This document shows positions 24,301 through 34,968 of a stretch of DNA of 64,000 nucleotides, in pieces (position 1 is the first letter of the stretch; each line of letters starts with the position of its first letter). A program made the position numbers and the translations under genes. The notes below the pieces were generated by a model. It saw nothing but the letters and a program-made list of their open reading frames with translations, was not told where the DNA came from and ran no database searches. Source of the stretch: Euborellia annulipes (lineage: Eukaryota > Arthropoda > Insecta > Dermaptera > Anisolabididae); assembly GCA_023213315.1 (NCBI GenBank), contig JAKCPI010002845.1:1-64000 (forward strand), read 5' to 3'.

Positions 24301-27300
24301 TTTCGACTTTATTGTGATTCCACTTCTGACTATGATAGTAATGTCGAAAAGAACATAAGCGCTGTAACCAATAAAAGTGAAAGCATAATCTAATCTTTTA
24401 AGTATTATTTAATACTCTATATTCATAATTAATATATTACTGAAAAAATGAAATTTATTATTTGGTTCAGGAATAAGTTTTTCTTTTTTTAAATATTTTC
24501 ATTAGCATAATGTAATAACCCATATAGTAACGTCACAGAAAATCGCTTCTGGTTGATTACATGATTTATGACGGCGCAAAGAAGAAGGGTCGAGATTTTT
24601 TGTGTATTGTCTTGAAAATATTGTGGAAATACTGTTTACGAGATCGTGAGATATACAACCTATCACGACCGTCAAAGGTGAGTGAAGGAAAGGAGCTCGC
24701 CTCAGTATTTAATTTAAACTTGTGCTTGTGTACCCTTTAAATCATATAGCTTCTTCATTTCAAGTGGCGCTCAGACTGCTAGAAACATCAACGGCGCCTA
24801 ATGGGATGAATTTAATGCCGGTAGGGGAGGTACAGTTGAAAATGGCATGTCCACTTTAGAAAAGACAATTTTTTGAATTGAACTCTCTCTGGATAGCTGA
24901 ATGCATGCAGAATCCATGTGTCAAGCTTTTGGACTTTTCTGATTTAGACTCACTTCATTCATTCTTCTAATTCGCATAGTCTCTGATTCTTGGTGGAAAA
25001 AAAACTTCCTAATGTTGTTCTTTGAATTCAACATGGTGAGTCAAAAGTGTCTTGTCTAAAACGTTCATCTCATTTTCTATCAATAACTCTTCTATCGGCA
25101 TTGAAGTCTTCTCCGAAGACTATGCTGATGTTTCTGTTGACTGTTTGTATTAGGGTGATGTTGAAGCTCCGTTTTTTGAAGAGTATAAATGTCAATATGT
25201 TGTGAGATTTGTCAAATGAATGGATCCCACATTGATAGGCAAAGGTTATTAAAATGTTATAAATTAGTTGTTTAGTGAAATTGTTGAATTAGTAGAAAAT
25301 TAAATAATCGGATTATTATTTCTCTTATTTTTTGCTCTTCTCCTGAATTGGGTGGGGCCTGCCTGAGTGTAACCGCAACGCAAGCCAAAGCAGTGCTATC
25401 CAGTACCTACCCCATTAGCATGCGACTTGGCAGGCTCGTGCGTCTCGTCATTCTGACTTACTGGTTCCTTTCCATCCATGATGTCCATCCATCGTTTACG
25501 ATCTTCTTCGCTCAAGGCTTGTAATGTTAATGTCACTGGACCCGATCTGAAAACATCATATTTTTTGTTTATTTAATTGGTGTTAATTCAAACATTTCTT
25601 AATATTAGGCCTATATTACCCAGGAGAGAACTGACACTTGAAATATTTTTTTTTTTATCAGCCAAAGTGTCCGATTATGAAAATTCCTAAATTGTATTAA
25701 TATTTTAATAGTGAACAATTTAATAATCATAAAATTGATTTTGTACACTATAATAAATAAAAGAATTTGCTGGTCTAACTGTGGTTTATTTGTAAAAATG
25801 ACAACGTTTCGGCCACTCATTCTGTGGCTTTCTTCAGGTAAAATTTAGCTAAGATTACAAAGGTTATTACATCTGTGAAGTTGTAATTTTTACAAATAAA
25901 CCACAGTTAAACCAAAAATCAAATTCTTTTATTAACGATCACAACTGTGAAAGCCCAAACTCCAAAATTGTACACTATAAGTTTCCTGATTCGTAAAAAG
26001 TTAATTGCATTTTTGGGAAAAATGTTATAAAATTTCTCAAAAAATAATTTTAATCGACAGGGATTTAAATTCTTTCGTGTTTCGTTACTGGAAGGTAGAT
26101 CCTTACACTTTTGAACTTTTAAATTAATTAACGTTTTGGAGAAAATAAACAGCAGTTGCTTTCTACATTAAAATAATTGATTTGTCAAATATTTCGGATT
26201 GCCTAACGCAATCCATCCTCAGTGCATCAAATTATACATATGTGGAGCGTGTTTTAAAATGATAAAAAATGATATGAGAAGCCATTCTACAATTGGAGAG
26301 AACAACGTTTTAGTATTAAAAATATTAGAACGTGAGCGCGCCAATCGGAAAACTATAGGGGAATTGTTTTTTAAAAAGGACGTATAACCAGTGAAGTTAT
26401 TTCACTTTTACTAAGGGGGGGGGGAGAGGCAAAATTTTTTTTTACTTCCAGTGCTACTCAATTTATATACCTATACATAAAACATATACACCTCTATATT
26501 TTTATCTATACCATCTTCTATACTAATTTATAAAGAGAGAGAGTTTGTATGTAGAGTTTGTTTGCAGAGGCTAAGCTCAGAATTTACTATCTTCTTCCAA
26601 AAATTTGGGGGAGAGGGGGAAGGGGGGCAAAAGCCCCTACTCTCCTCTCCCTCCCAGGAAATGTCGAGGTTTTCCTTCAGTGGCTTGATCATCAAAACGT
26701 CCTCTCCAATTGTAGAATGGCTTCTCATATCTTTTTTATCATTTTAAAACACGCTCCATATATGTATAATTTGATGCACTCAGGATGGATTGCATTAGGC
26801 AAACCGAAATATTAACAATTTAAATTATTTTAATGTGGAAAGCACCCTCTGGTTTATTTTCTCTATAATGTTAACGAATCGATCCAGCATAATTAATTTC
26901 TTCTTTTAGATTAATTACTCTAGAGCTATTATATAAGCGTAAATCTCTTTTGAAAATAACTACTGTCCTCTGAGTTATGAATTGAGTGAGTTGGGCCTTC
27001 CTTCCATCCTTACTCTATGCACTTGTTGCTAACAGTTCAATTACTTACTTATTCTCGTTTTCAAATGTAATATCAAAACAAAATCGTTTTTCAATTGAAT
27101 CAGACATTCGACGAACGCAAGACGTCAATTTAATTGTTTCTTCTTTATTCTAAAATAAACATAAATTCATATTTAACATTGTCATCTCTCTTTAGAATAA
27201 AAATATTAAACTTACAAATTTATTTGTTATTTGACTAAAGGGTATCATTGTAAGTTCCTTTGAATCTTTATTATAAATACAATAATGTTTAGTCCATGTT

Positions 27301-30300
27301 GTACCGAAAGCCTCTGAAAAAAAATTATTCAATGATTAAACTTAAATGCAATGAAAAATGAATAAAAAATGGATAAAGGACAAATTACTTACTTTTTTCC
27401 ATAAGGAAGAGATACCCTTCTCTTGTACAATTTTTACTTGGTCCGCCGGATTCCATTTTCTAAAAAAAATAAAAATAATATTATTAAATTTTATTTTTTC
27501 ATTTATTAGAATAAAATAGACTATGAAGGATGATATTTTTTAAACTTTAAGGGGGGGGGGGGGGGGACATTGGAAACATTAGGCGCATGCGCACTTTTAA
27601 GGCTCAACGAAAACGTTGCGTGAATGACGGTTTCTGAAATATAATAAGGGGAAAATTCCGAAAAATAAATAAATAATAATCCTTTTTTTTTATTTATAAA
27701 TATTAGTTTACCTGATCATGAGATTCAAGTTTCTTCTTCATAAGCTGTGACGCTTGATCTCGGGTTGAAACGAAATTTTCTCGTGTCTGAAAAAAAAAAA
27801 AAATTAATTATCTATTCAAAATATACTTATATAAATTTTACGCTTTTTGATTATACTAGAATGGATATATTTTGAAAATCACCATTAATTTAACAATGAA
27901 TTTCTTAAATTAACAAAAATTTAGCGAAATAGTGAGAATATGAAAAAAATAATTAAAAAATAAAGAATATGTGTATGAATGTCAATCCTTGATTATCCTG
28001 TGCTATATTGAGTTATGATTCTTGGTCTAATACGTGACTCGTTCGTTATTTACAAAACAGAAGAAGAGTGTTAATTGTCTCTCGGTCATTTCCACTTCAC
28101 AAGGATTTTTCATACCTTTTATAATAAAAGTGCGAAAGCAAATTTTTTGGATCAGGTGCGTATAAGAAATTAACTATATTGTTTGGATTATGCGGGTCGC
28201 AATCTTTATTAAATAAAAAAATATTTAATTCTCTAACTAATTTTTATAAAAAAAATAAATAAAAAAAATAGGAAACTGAAAAGTTTAGGACCGATGCAAA
28301 CCGAACTGATTCCTAAATGATGGCTCCTATAGTTGGACTGAAATATTTGAAAAAAACTGAAGAGTGAGAGGGAAAAAAGGCTGTTTTTTCTCCTTACCCT
28401 CTTGAAATTTCCAAGTGTATTAATATTTTTTTATCTAATGAACTAATTACCAAACTTTACCGAATCTGCTTGCGGAGTATGCACTTTCAGTAAAGTTTGG
28501 TAAGAGGGCGTTCTAGTATTACGTAACGCGATATGGGGTAGGGAGGGTCTTGAAAAAGGTTACAGGGGGGAGGGGGGAGTGAACAACGCGTTACGTAACT
28601 TTTTTTCTATTTAAATAAAATACGAACAAATTAAAGTTGGTAACCCTTTTCGTTTATGTTTTACGGGGAATCCCTCTATAGTACGCCTTATTTATTATTA
28701 TTTTGTTCTTCGAAGTTCATAGACGCCGCGGCGTCATAGCCGGCGCGCCGGCACTGGGTGGGGGGCAAGGGTACATTGTCCCCCCTGGCATCCTTCAGAA
28801 GGGGGCAGGAGGGAGGCAATATGTCTTCTTTTATTTATAATAAAATTTTTTAAATAAAAAAAAATTAAAAGAGCAAGAAATTCATTTTTTTCCAAAATAT
28901 TTTATATATTATATTTCTGCCCTCTGACCGTGGTGTAGTTGCTAGCGTGCAGACATTATATATCAAGGGTCGTGGGTTCGGATCTCAGGGAGTCCGATGA
29001 TTTTATTTAAGCCATTTGGATACCAAATGGATTAAATAAAAAATAAAAAATATTCGTTTTCGGTACTTTGCGCAAAATAATTTAACTTTTAGATAAAAAT
29101 GGCCACTTGGGCGTTACGTAACGCCTAGAGGGGAGGGGTCCAGAAACATGTTACGGCTCGTTACATGGGGGAGAGGGGAGGGGTCAAAAATCTTCAAAAA
29201 TTGCGTTTCGTAATACTTGAACGAGCCTTAATAGGTTCATTAGAAAAAAAAAATATTAATGCACTTGGAAATCGCCGATTAGGAAGGTAAGGAGAAAAAA
29301 ACCCTCCGGCGGGATACACACAAGTCTGGACGTTTGTAAGTTATTTGAAATATATATAAAAAAAAAAAAAAATGGAAAAAAATTAATTTCCTGGGGGGGG
29401 GGGGAGGGTTTTATTCAAAACAAAAATAGTAGAAATCTAAGGACTTTAGAATCTTTAAATATTCTTTAGGAATGATTCAAAACTTTTGATAAATAATCTT
29501 AATAAAAAGTAAAATAAAATATTTTTTTCATTTTCAAATTTTACTTTTTATTGATTTCCTGATAACGATCTATTGGGATCGGCAAGTTTCAAATTTATAT
29601 ATTATACATGTCTAAATAAATTTTTTGTCATCTTAGCACTTAAGACCATTTGACATTTGAGACTTTCTGGCTTCAATTATCTATCTATATTAAAGGAATC
29701 TCACGGCCGACCTTCGAGAAGCCAGAGGGGCAAGTCCCGCTGGACTTGGCTTTGATGGCTATTACCCTCAACTTTAGCACTAATCTAATTAATGTTTCTC
29801 ACTGTCGATGGACGGTTTTAGTTCAGTGGTTACCACTTAATCCACCAAACCAAAAGAGAGAAAGCCAACAAGTCAAGTACCAAATGCTCTGATCTGCCCT
29901 TTGAAAAACATCTCTTTTATATAAGAAATAGTTATTTTCCTAAGAGTATTTTAGATTAAAACCTAATTTTTTATGCCATTTCAAATATATTAAATAATGA
30001 TACCTTTTGTATTTTGTGTTGTAGGTCTTTAAAGTAGGGCTTAAACTCGTTTGCTACCTCGTGGCCCTGGTGGTAAAATGTAAGCCAGCTGTACATGAAC
30101 CCCATGAGCTGAAAACGAAAAGTCCATCATTAATAAATACTTTTAACTAAATAAAAAAAAAAATCAAATTATTCTTATATTAATATTTTTTTCTCTCTTT
30201 TTTAATCTCTTTCTTTATTTATATTTGAATCTTCTTCGTACTTAAGAAGGTGTTTTATTAACAAGGTTATAATTTAAACGCAATTATTTTATTAAAAAAA

Positions 30301-30430
30301 AAAAAAAAAAAAAACTCACTGTTTCGACAAACTCAAATTTCTTGCGCTCCTGAACCTCTTGGAGCAGCAAGACATATTCAAGGCTTGCTTGGAAAAAATG
30401 TCGTTCCTCCATTTGAAGTGCCGAATCCGC
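15390..30430 (-). CDS. Graf: Graf / ARHGAP26-type Rho GTPase-activating protein (BAR-PH-RhoGAP-SH3), 5' incomplete
   Basis: Stimulates GTP hydrolysis by Rho-family GTPases at curved membranes and takes part in clathrin-independent endocytosis (family knowledge). Exons 5' to 3': 30320-30430, 30004-30108, 27712-27786, 27393-27459, 27216-27313, 27049-27149, 25462-25546, 22822-22924, 22502-22747, 20701-20806, 19989-20148, 19658-19927, 19279-19594, 18185-18310, 17862-17907, 15555-15634, 15390-15481. All junctions are GT..AG and phases agree, giving 728 residues and TGA. Residues 1-~100 are the end of the BAR domain ([30 protein letters not shown]). PH spans ~108-214 ([20 protein letters not shown]). 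RhoGAP spans ~230-419, with the arginine finger in [24 protein letters not shown], and [21 protein letters not shown] Pro/Ser/Gln-rich linker covers ~420-670. SH3 covers ~672-728 (ALYTC-like [37 protein letters not shown]). The first BAR exons, about 175 residues, were not found upstream. Introns hold many MITEs and hairpins. Confidence 0.93.
15940..16060 (-). repeat. tRNA-like remnant in the last Graf intron but one
   Basis: On the minus strand the piece reads GGTCGTTCGAGTCCCGC, close to a pol III B box (GGTTCGANTCC), about 35 bases after 'ggtgcaggttgtgc', which could be a worn A box. It does not fold into a clean cloverleaf by eye, so a decayed tRNA or tRNA-derived SINE head is likelier than a working tRNA gene. 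Confidence 0.3.
16239..16504. mobile_element. hAT-type MITE 'CAAGGGCGGATAC' with perfect 8-bp TSD
   Basis: The element begins CAAGGGCGGATACAAGGG and ends CTCTGGATCCGCCCTTG. Both sides carry ATTAGTGG (16231-16238 and 16505-16512). The body has C-tracts near both ends, a 'ttctggcaaacaagtacaga' block, and a 'gtgaccagtcacaccagatt' palindrome. The same body is seen at 54474-55039 and 59649-59855 with their own 8-bp TSDs, and in worn form at 6984-7690 and 16613-16850. The worn copy lies just downstream of this one in the same Graf intron. Confidence 0.88.
18790..19045 (+). repeat. Interspersed repeat led by an 'actttctcttacc' palindrome
   Basis: It starts with the palindrome 'tactttctcttacc' - TA-rich loop - 'agagagaaagta', then 'ttggattcatgtcaaaaatt', 'cgatgtcgagattttgatgg', 'cccctgaatccaaaaaagtg', a GTCTGTCTG simple repeat, and 'ttgaaattttatatttaagt'. 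Copies of this ordered block recur across the window in both orientations. No open frame or target duplication is evident. It sits in a Graf intron. Confidence 0.75.
21163..21361. mobile_element. Tc1/mariner-like MITE flanked by TA
   Basis: The left end CCGTGAGGGTCAATTTACCC and the right end GGGACTTAACATTGTCCCTC-ACTG are imperfect inverted repeats of the same terminus seen in the 72-bp element at 31635-31706 (CAGTGAGGGTCAATATTAAG). TA dinucleotides flank both ends, as expected for this superfamily. It is 199 bp and non-coding, in a Graf intron. Confidence 0.7.
21385..21990. repeat. Long hairpin (about 600 bp) with paired CTGAAGA / CGAAA boxes
   Basis: The left arm from 'aggtatttggatatgg' to 'aagcaagttttattac' is inverted in the right arm ending 'ccatatccaatacct'. 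The arms cover almost the whole element with a short loop near 21685-21692. Near the outer end of each arm is the pair CTGAAGATGG...TTCGAAATATT (right arm 21891-21920; its complement on the left at about 21455-21481). The left arm keeps 'cggaatcctacgtcacttcag', so the two copies have diverged at this motif. Confidence 0.75.
23200..23440. repeat. Hairpin with CGAAAC motif in a Graf intron
   Basis: 'aacactgaacaataat...gcttattctgcagtcgtttt' on the left faces 'ctgcagaataagcagtcgaa' plus 'acattgtgcagtatt' on the right. 'tcaagtgaact' and 'agttcacttga' are a second, inner inverted pair. 'gaggttagtt' occurs twice in the loop side. The right half has CTGCAGAATAAGCAGTCGAAAC, a relaxed version of the recurring hairpin motif. 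Confidence 0.6.
24240..24425. repeat. Hairpin with CGAAA boxes in a Graf intron
   Basis: 'aatacttaaaggcctagatt' on the left is inverted to 'taatctaatcttttaagtat' on the right, with 'tattggtaaaaaacac' against 'gtaaccaataaaag' inside. Both halves carry TTCGAC/GTCGAAA next to CAGAAGT or CTGACTATG sequences near the loop. Confidence 0.6.
25770..25945. repeat. Hairpin with a clear CTGAAGA-stem-CGAAACG motif
   Basis: The arms are 'ctaactgtggtttatttgta' and its complement 'tacaaataaaccacagttaa'. On the minus strand the left part reads CCTGAAGAAA, then the 5-bp stem GCCAC...GTGGC, then CGAAACGTT (about 25803-25838). The whole lies between two Graf exons. Confidence 0.65.
26125..26880. repeat. Long inverted repeat with CTGAGGA / CGAAATATT boxes at both ends
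   Basis: The left arm (about 26125-26310) and right arm (about 26690-26875) match in inverse: 'tgcatcaaattatacatatg', 'gcgtgttttaaaatgataaa', 'gagaagccattctacaattg' and 'gagaacaacgtttt' all recur complemented. The left arm has the minus-strand motif CTGAGGATGG-ATTGC..GCAAT-CCGAAATATT (26187-26222), the right arm the plus-strand version (about 26778-26812). The arms resemble those of the hairpin at 21385-21990, so the two are one family. Confidence 0.75.
28378..29303. mobile_element. Nested inverted-repeat element with a SINE inside
   Basis: The outer arms 'gttttttctccttacc' / 'ggtaaggagaaaaaaac' and 'tttccaagtgtattaatatt' / 'aatattaatgcacttggaaa' enclose a second inverted pair, 'gggcgttctagtattacgta' (from 28506) and 'cgtttcgtaatacttgaacg' (to about 29225). 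The inner pair encloses the SINE copy at 28920-29055. No target duplication was confirmed for the two outer layers. Confidence 0.6.
28920..29055 (+). repeat. tRNA-derived SINE, 3'-truncated copy
   Basis: 'gaccgtggtgtagttgctag' (A-box region) and 'gggttcggatct' (B box) are followed by 'agtccgatgattttatttaa' and 'gccatttggataccaaatgg'. This matches the head and middle of the full SINE at 54669-54937; the GTGTGAATG tail is absent. Confidence 0.8.
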
Positions 30431-31634
30431 CTGAAAAAAAAAAAAAATAATATAGTTATTGAAAAAATAACAACACATAGGAAATTATAAGGGGTTAGGA
30501 CAAATGAACTTTCTCTCTTTAAATTTAAAAATTTATTTTTTCTTTCAAGATTAAGACGAAATTTTTTTTTACACCGTAGACCATTTTCGAATTATGTCCC
30601 TCAAAGCTAGGGTGACCGTTTTGAACGAGACAGTAACTTTTTTTTTCATATTTCTCGGCGGTACCGTCGTTTTGATAAAAATGTCAATTTTGTCCCGTTT
30701 TTAACAAACTATAGTTTTTTTTATAAAACTGAACCGCGTATTATTTATTCCTCGTAAGACTTTATGCTAAGGAATACGTAAAATTAATTCATCCTTTTTG
30801 AAATCCGCTAAATTTTTGAATCGGTTCTGTCACTACAGAATAATTGTTTATATAAATAGTAGGCTATTTTTATAAAATAAAACTTTTTATCATCATACTT
30901 TTTTATACATAATATTTGAAGAGTTGAGAATTAGAAGGGGTATTTTTTTTGAATGCTATTATAATCTTTATGTATATATTGCATAAAGTCGTAAATGGCG
31001 TACAAAAAAATTGTCCATAGACTCCTTCTAATTCTAAACTCTTCATTTTATAACGCCGTCCTGTTTTTGACATTACACTGTACCGTTTTTGTCACAAGAT
31101 AATATAGTCATTCTATTCAAAGTATTACGAAACGCTGAATTCCCTCCACTCAGTTGGGTATCCGGGAAAATACTACGGTTAATATACGTGTATACAGAAT
31201 AAGGCATAGTCGATTTCGATAAATGATAGTCGGAGGACGAAATCGATAGGCAACTTTAAGCGAATAGAAGGATGCTAATTAATGTCATTGAAGCAATTAT
31301 TACATAGGACATCTCTATGTCTATGTCTCACTAATAAGTGGAAACAACATACACTCTAATAACAAAGATCTTGAGAAAGGACGAGTTGTGCGGTAGAAAT
31401 GCCGACCAGAAAACAAAAATTAATTTATTTCTACCTCGTTAACGCTCTTCTAAACAGGAAGTATTGATGAAAAGGTGTTGAAGGCCCAATGTTCTTCCTT
31501 ATCCTCCTACCTTTCTTTAATATTATGGATATTTGTTTGCTAATAATATACAAAGGCTATTTTTTTTTCACCGAGGCATGTAAATAAGCTTTTAATCAAA
31601 ATCGGCCACAAAGTATTAGTACTTTGCTGATGTA

Positions 31635-31706
31635 CAGTGAGGGTCAATATTAAGTCCCACCATGGCATGGGCGGGCATGGGTGGGACTTAATATTGTTCC
31701 TCACTG
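31635..31706. mobile_element. 72-bp mariner-like palindrome inserted in another repeat
   Basis: CAGTGAGGGTCAATATTAAG and its near-complement ending TTCCTCACTG form an almost complete palindrome, with TA on each side. Removing it restores the wording 'agtactttgctgatgtactttttcag' of the interspersed repeat it entered, which supports a real TA insertion. It shares its termini with 21163-21361. Confidence 0.8.
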
Positions 31707-31715
31707 TACTTTTTC

Positions 31716-31752
<37 letters not shown>

Positions 31753-33075
31753 CCAAAATCTGCTCGAACGATTTTGATTAAAATTCCAAAATCCATAATT
31801 TTTTAGGTAGCAACAAAATATAAATATTTTCTATGTTTATATATTTTAAATATCTTGAATTCTATCTTAGTAATGTAGGCCCTACTGTCGGTAATTAAAT
31901 ATATGTACCGTTTATTTTGAAAGTGGGGTAAGTCCATTAAAAAAAAAATGAGATATCACATAATTTATGTTTAAATTAATGTGGATTTTCTATATATAAC
32001 TAGCTAGTGGTAAATTTCTTAAAAAATTCCATGTTTTGTACAAATGAAAATTGGTCGGTAAATAGATTTTTTTAATAAACAGATATGTTAACCTTTCATT
32101 TTCTCGAAACAATAGAAAATGGATTTATACCACTTTCAAAATAAACGGTCCATATGTTAAATTTGTATATCGACACAAAAAATCTGGTATCACTGGTAAA
32201 GTTGTGTGCTGTGCGACCAGTCACACCTGATTTTTTTAAACTTAAAAGATGTAATCAGATTTCATCTTAAAAAATGATATCAGGTCATATAAATGGAATA
32301 CGACTTAAAGATTTTGACAGAAATAACTTCTTTGATGACGAGTGAATGTGAAAAGCATCCCCTTCATCCATTCTCTTTCAGTGAATGTCTCTCTCAACGA
32401 TTTGTGTCAAAGATGATATCGAGGCCAAACTTTATTTAAACATCAAGTTGATATCAGATGAGTAAATTCAATGTTTTTGTTATAATTTATTCCTTCAAGG
32501 AGAGATCTTTATATTCATTGATTTTTTTATTTAATTAACGCGATAAAAGAATTCCTTAATTTTCTTATAAAGATATGAAAGAGAGAGGAAGTAAAACGGC
32601 TGAAGATCCTTTTTTTTAACACTCACACTTTTTCTCATTCACACAGCATTTTCGGCAACTCATATATATTCTCTAAAAACAGGCTTTAAAATTTAAAATT
32701 AACAAATGGGTGTTAAAAAGTAATGTAAAAATAATCAGCGTTAAAAAATGCTATTCAAAATCACTTCCTTGCCTCAAATAGCTATTCTGTAAACAAAAAT
32801 TTAAAGCCAAAGCGTTAACATTTAGAAAATAGTGTTAAAAATTAATGCCATGTCTAGGGGGTGCCTTTAATATTTTAACGTCGTGTTTAAATGGCGTCCT
32901 CAACCTAAAAAGTAAGGTTATTTTTTCGATAGCTTTGAAATAAAAGCAACATGTTAACGTCGCTGCTTTGTTTAGAGAATAGCATTTTTTTTAACGCTGA
33001 TTGTTTCTACATTACTTTTTAACACCCATTTGTTTATTTTAAATTTTAAAGCCTGCTTTTAGAGAATAGACCTGA

Positions 33076-33206
33076 TTTTGGAGTCCAGACATTCTTATTT
33101 AAGCCATTTGATATCCAAATGGGTTAAATAAAATTTTCGGACAGCCTGGGGTCTCGAACCTCAACCCTTAGCCAGCACGCTGACTCCTACACCGAGCCCG
33201 AGGGCA
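33076..33206 (-). repeat. tRNA-derived SINE copy, reverse orientation
   Basis: On the plus strand 'ccatttgatatccaaatggg', 'ggacagcctggggtctcgaa' and 'cagcacgctgactcctacac' are the complement of the SINE middle, B box (GGTTCGAGACCCC) and A-box region. The 3' tail is missing. Confidence 0.75.
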
Positions 33207-33636
33207 TGAAGATCCTTTTCATAAATTCTAATCTTTTTCTAGTAAAGTTTAAATATAATACAAAAGACTATACTAATAGTATTTATTTATTAAGCAAAAT
33301 GGTGCGTGACATTTAATATGAGGGGTTTTAATGACATCAAAAAGAAGGATCGTCGATTAAAGAAGATGAAGATTCACGACCACGCCTCCAATCAAATTAA
33401 ACACACACACAACGAGGGTAATTGTGAATTGGCTAGGCAAATCAATTCCAATTTACAAAAAAAAAAAAAAAAAAAGTTAGATAAATATTTTTTTAAGAGA
33501 AAAATCTAGAATCTTGAAAAATTGTGATATCTCTCTTTAAAAATCAATTCGTTTTCTTTCCTTCTATTCTATTGACCTATCTATTTTCTAAAGATGTACA
33601 TATTTATGTAATGTGTATTTTGAATTAAATTTTTAC

Positions 33637-33895
33637 TTTCTCTTACCTCTATATATTTAATGTTAATATATATAGAGAGAAAGTATTGGATTCATGTCGA
33701 AAATTCGATGTCGAGATTTTGATGGACGTTTTGAGGTCCCCTGAATCCAGAAAAGTGATTTGTCTGTCTATGCTCAATTTAAAGCATGAAGGAATTAAGC
33801 TACTAGGTTGAAATTTTACTTTTAAGTTAGGCATCTCCCGGAGGGGTAAAAATAAGCTTTTAATCAAATTCGGCCAAAAAGTACTAGTACTTTAC
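33637..33895 (+). repeat. Interspersed 'actttctcttacc' repeat
   Basis: It has the same order of blocks as 18790-19045: palindrome, 'ttggattcatgtcgaaaatt', 'gatgtcgagattttgatgga', 'tcccctgaatccagaaaagt', 'ttgaaattttacttttaagt', then 'taatcaaattcggccaaaaa' and 'gtactagtactttac'. The GTCTG tract is short here. Confidence 0.7.
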
Positions 33896-34813
33896 TTGTT
33901 GCCGAAAAAGACCTTAAATAAAATAGAAAAAAAATTTGAATCTAATATAATGACTGAAACTAAATATATCTTGACGAAAAAAATCTGGTGTGACAAGCAC
34001 AGAAAACAACTTACCAAAGGTAAGAGAAAGTTGTGTGCTCTGTGCGACCAGCACACCAGATTTTTCATATAAAGAATCTTATGTAAAAAATTTAAAATAA
34101 TAACAGTTCTTAACAAAATTCCAATATAGGTCCAAGATCTTGTCAGAAGAACTGTTAGAGAAATGAAGAAAACGTTACTCAAGATGAATGACTTTTAGGG
34201 AAATAAGATTTAAGATTATTTTCTTCGGGATTTATATATAATAAACAGATTATATCTGGTGACAGTTCTATAGGAGGTATATAAAAAGAAAGAAAGCGCA
34301 GTTACCGGGTTATTCGGTGATGTAGACAATAATAATAAGCCAGGGTCAGTGGCGCAATCAGAGGGGGAGGGTTTGGGGTTAAACCTCCCCTCCAGGTGAG
34401 TCTCTAGAGCAGGGGGGGGGGCGATCCCGAATGATCTTGAGAGCCTTTTGGAAATGAATCACTCTGCGGGCAACATATAAAATGTGTTAGTGGCCTTCTC
34501 TCGGTAGAATTAACTAACCTCTATATGCCGACCCCGAAGTAAGAGAAAAAAGGCAAAGAAAGAGAGAGGCTTTGTGTTGTTTATGTTGATGAATATTTTA
34601 TATTTATTTGGAAAGAGTGAGCAAACTTTTTTCCCAACTTCATAATTGCATAAAATATGCAAATGGAAGTGTTTGATAAATAATTAAAAATGTTCAAATT
34701 CAAATTTTAAAGCATGTTAATTTAAAAAAAAAAAAATCAATATTAAACTTGTGGAAAAAAATATTTTCGCTTTTTAGTGTTAAGGTTCCTGAGTCTATTT
34801 AAGTAGGTGATGG

Positions 34814-34968
34814 GCCCTTGGACTTGGTGTAGGGGTTAGCTTGTTACTCTAAGGGTCGCGGGTTCGGATCCCAGGCAATCCGATGATTTTATTTAAGCCA
34901 TTTGGAAACCAAATGACTTAAATAAAAATGGCTGTATCCCAAAAAGTGTGAGTGTTTAAAAAAAGTAG
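34814..34968 (+). repeat. tRNA-derived SINE copy
   Basis: 'gacttggtgtaggggttagc', 'gcgggttcggatcccaggca' (B box) and 'gatgattttatttaagccat' are followed by a shortened tail 'aaaaagtgtgagtgtttaaa'. Most of the region between the hairpin 'catttggaaaccaaatg' and the tail has been lost. Confidence 0.8.
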
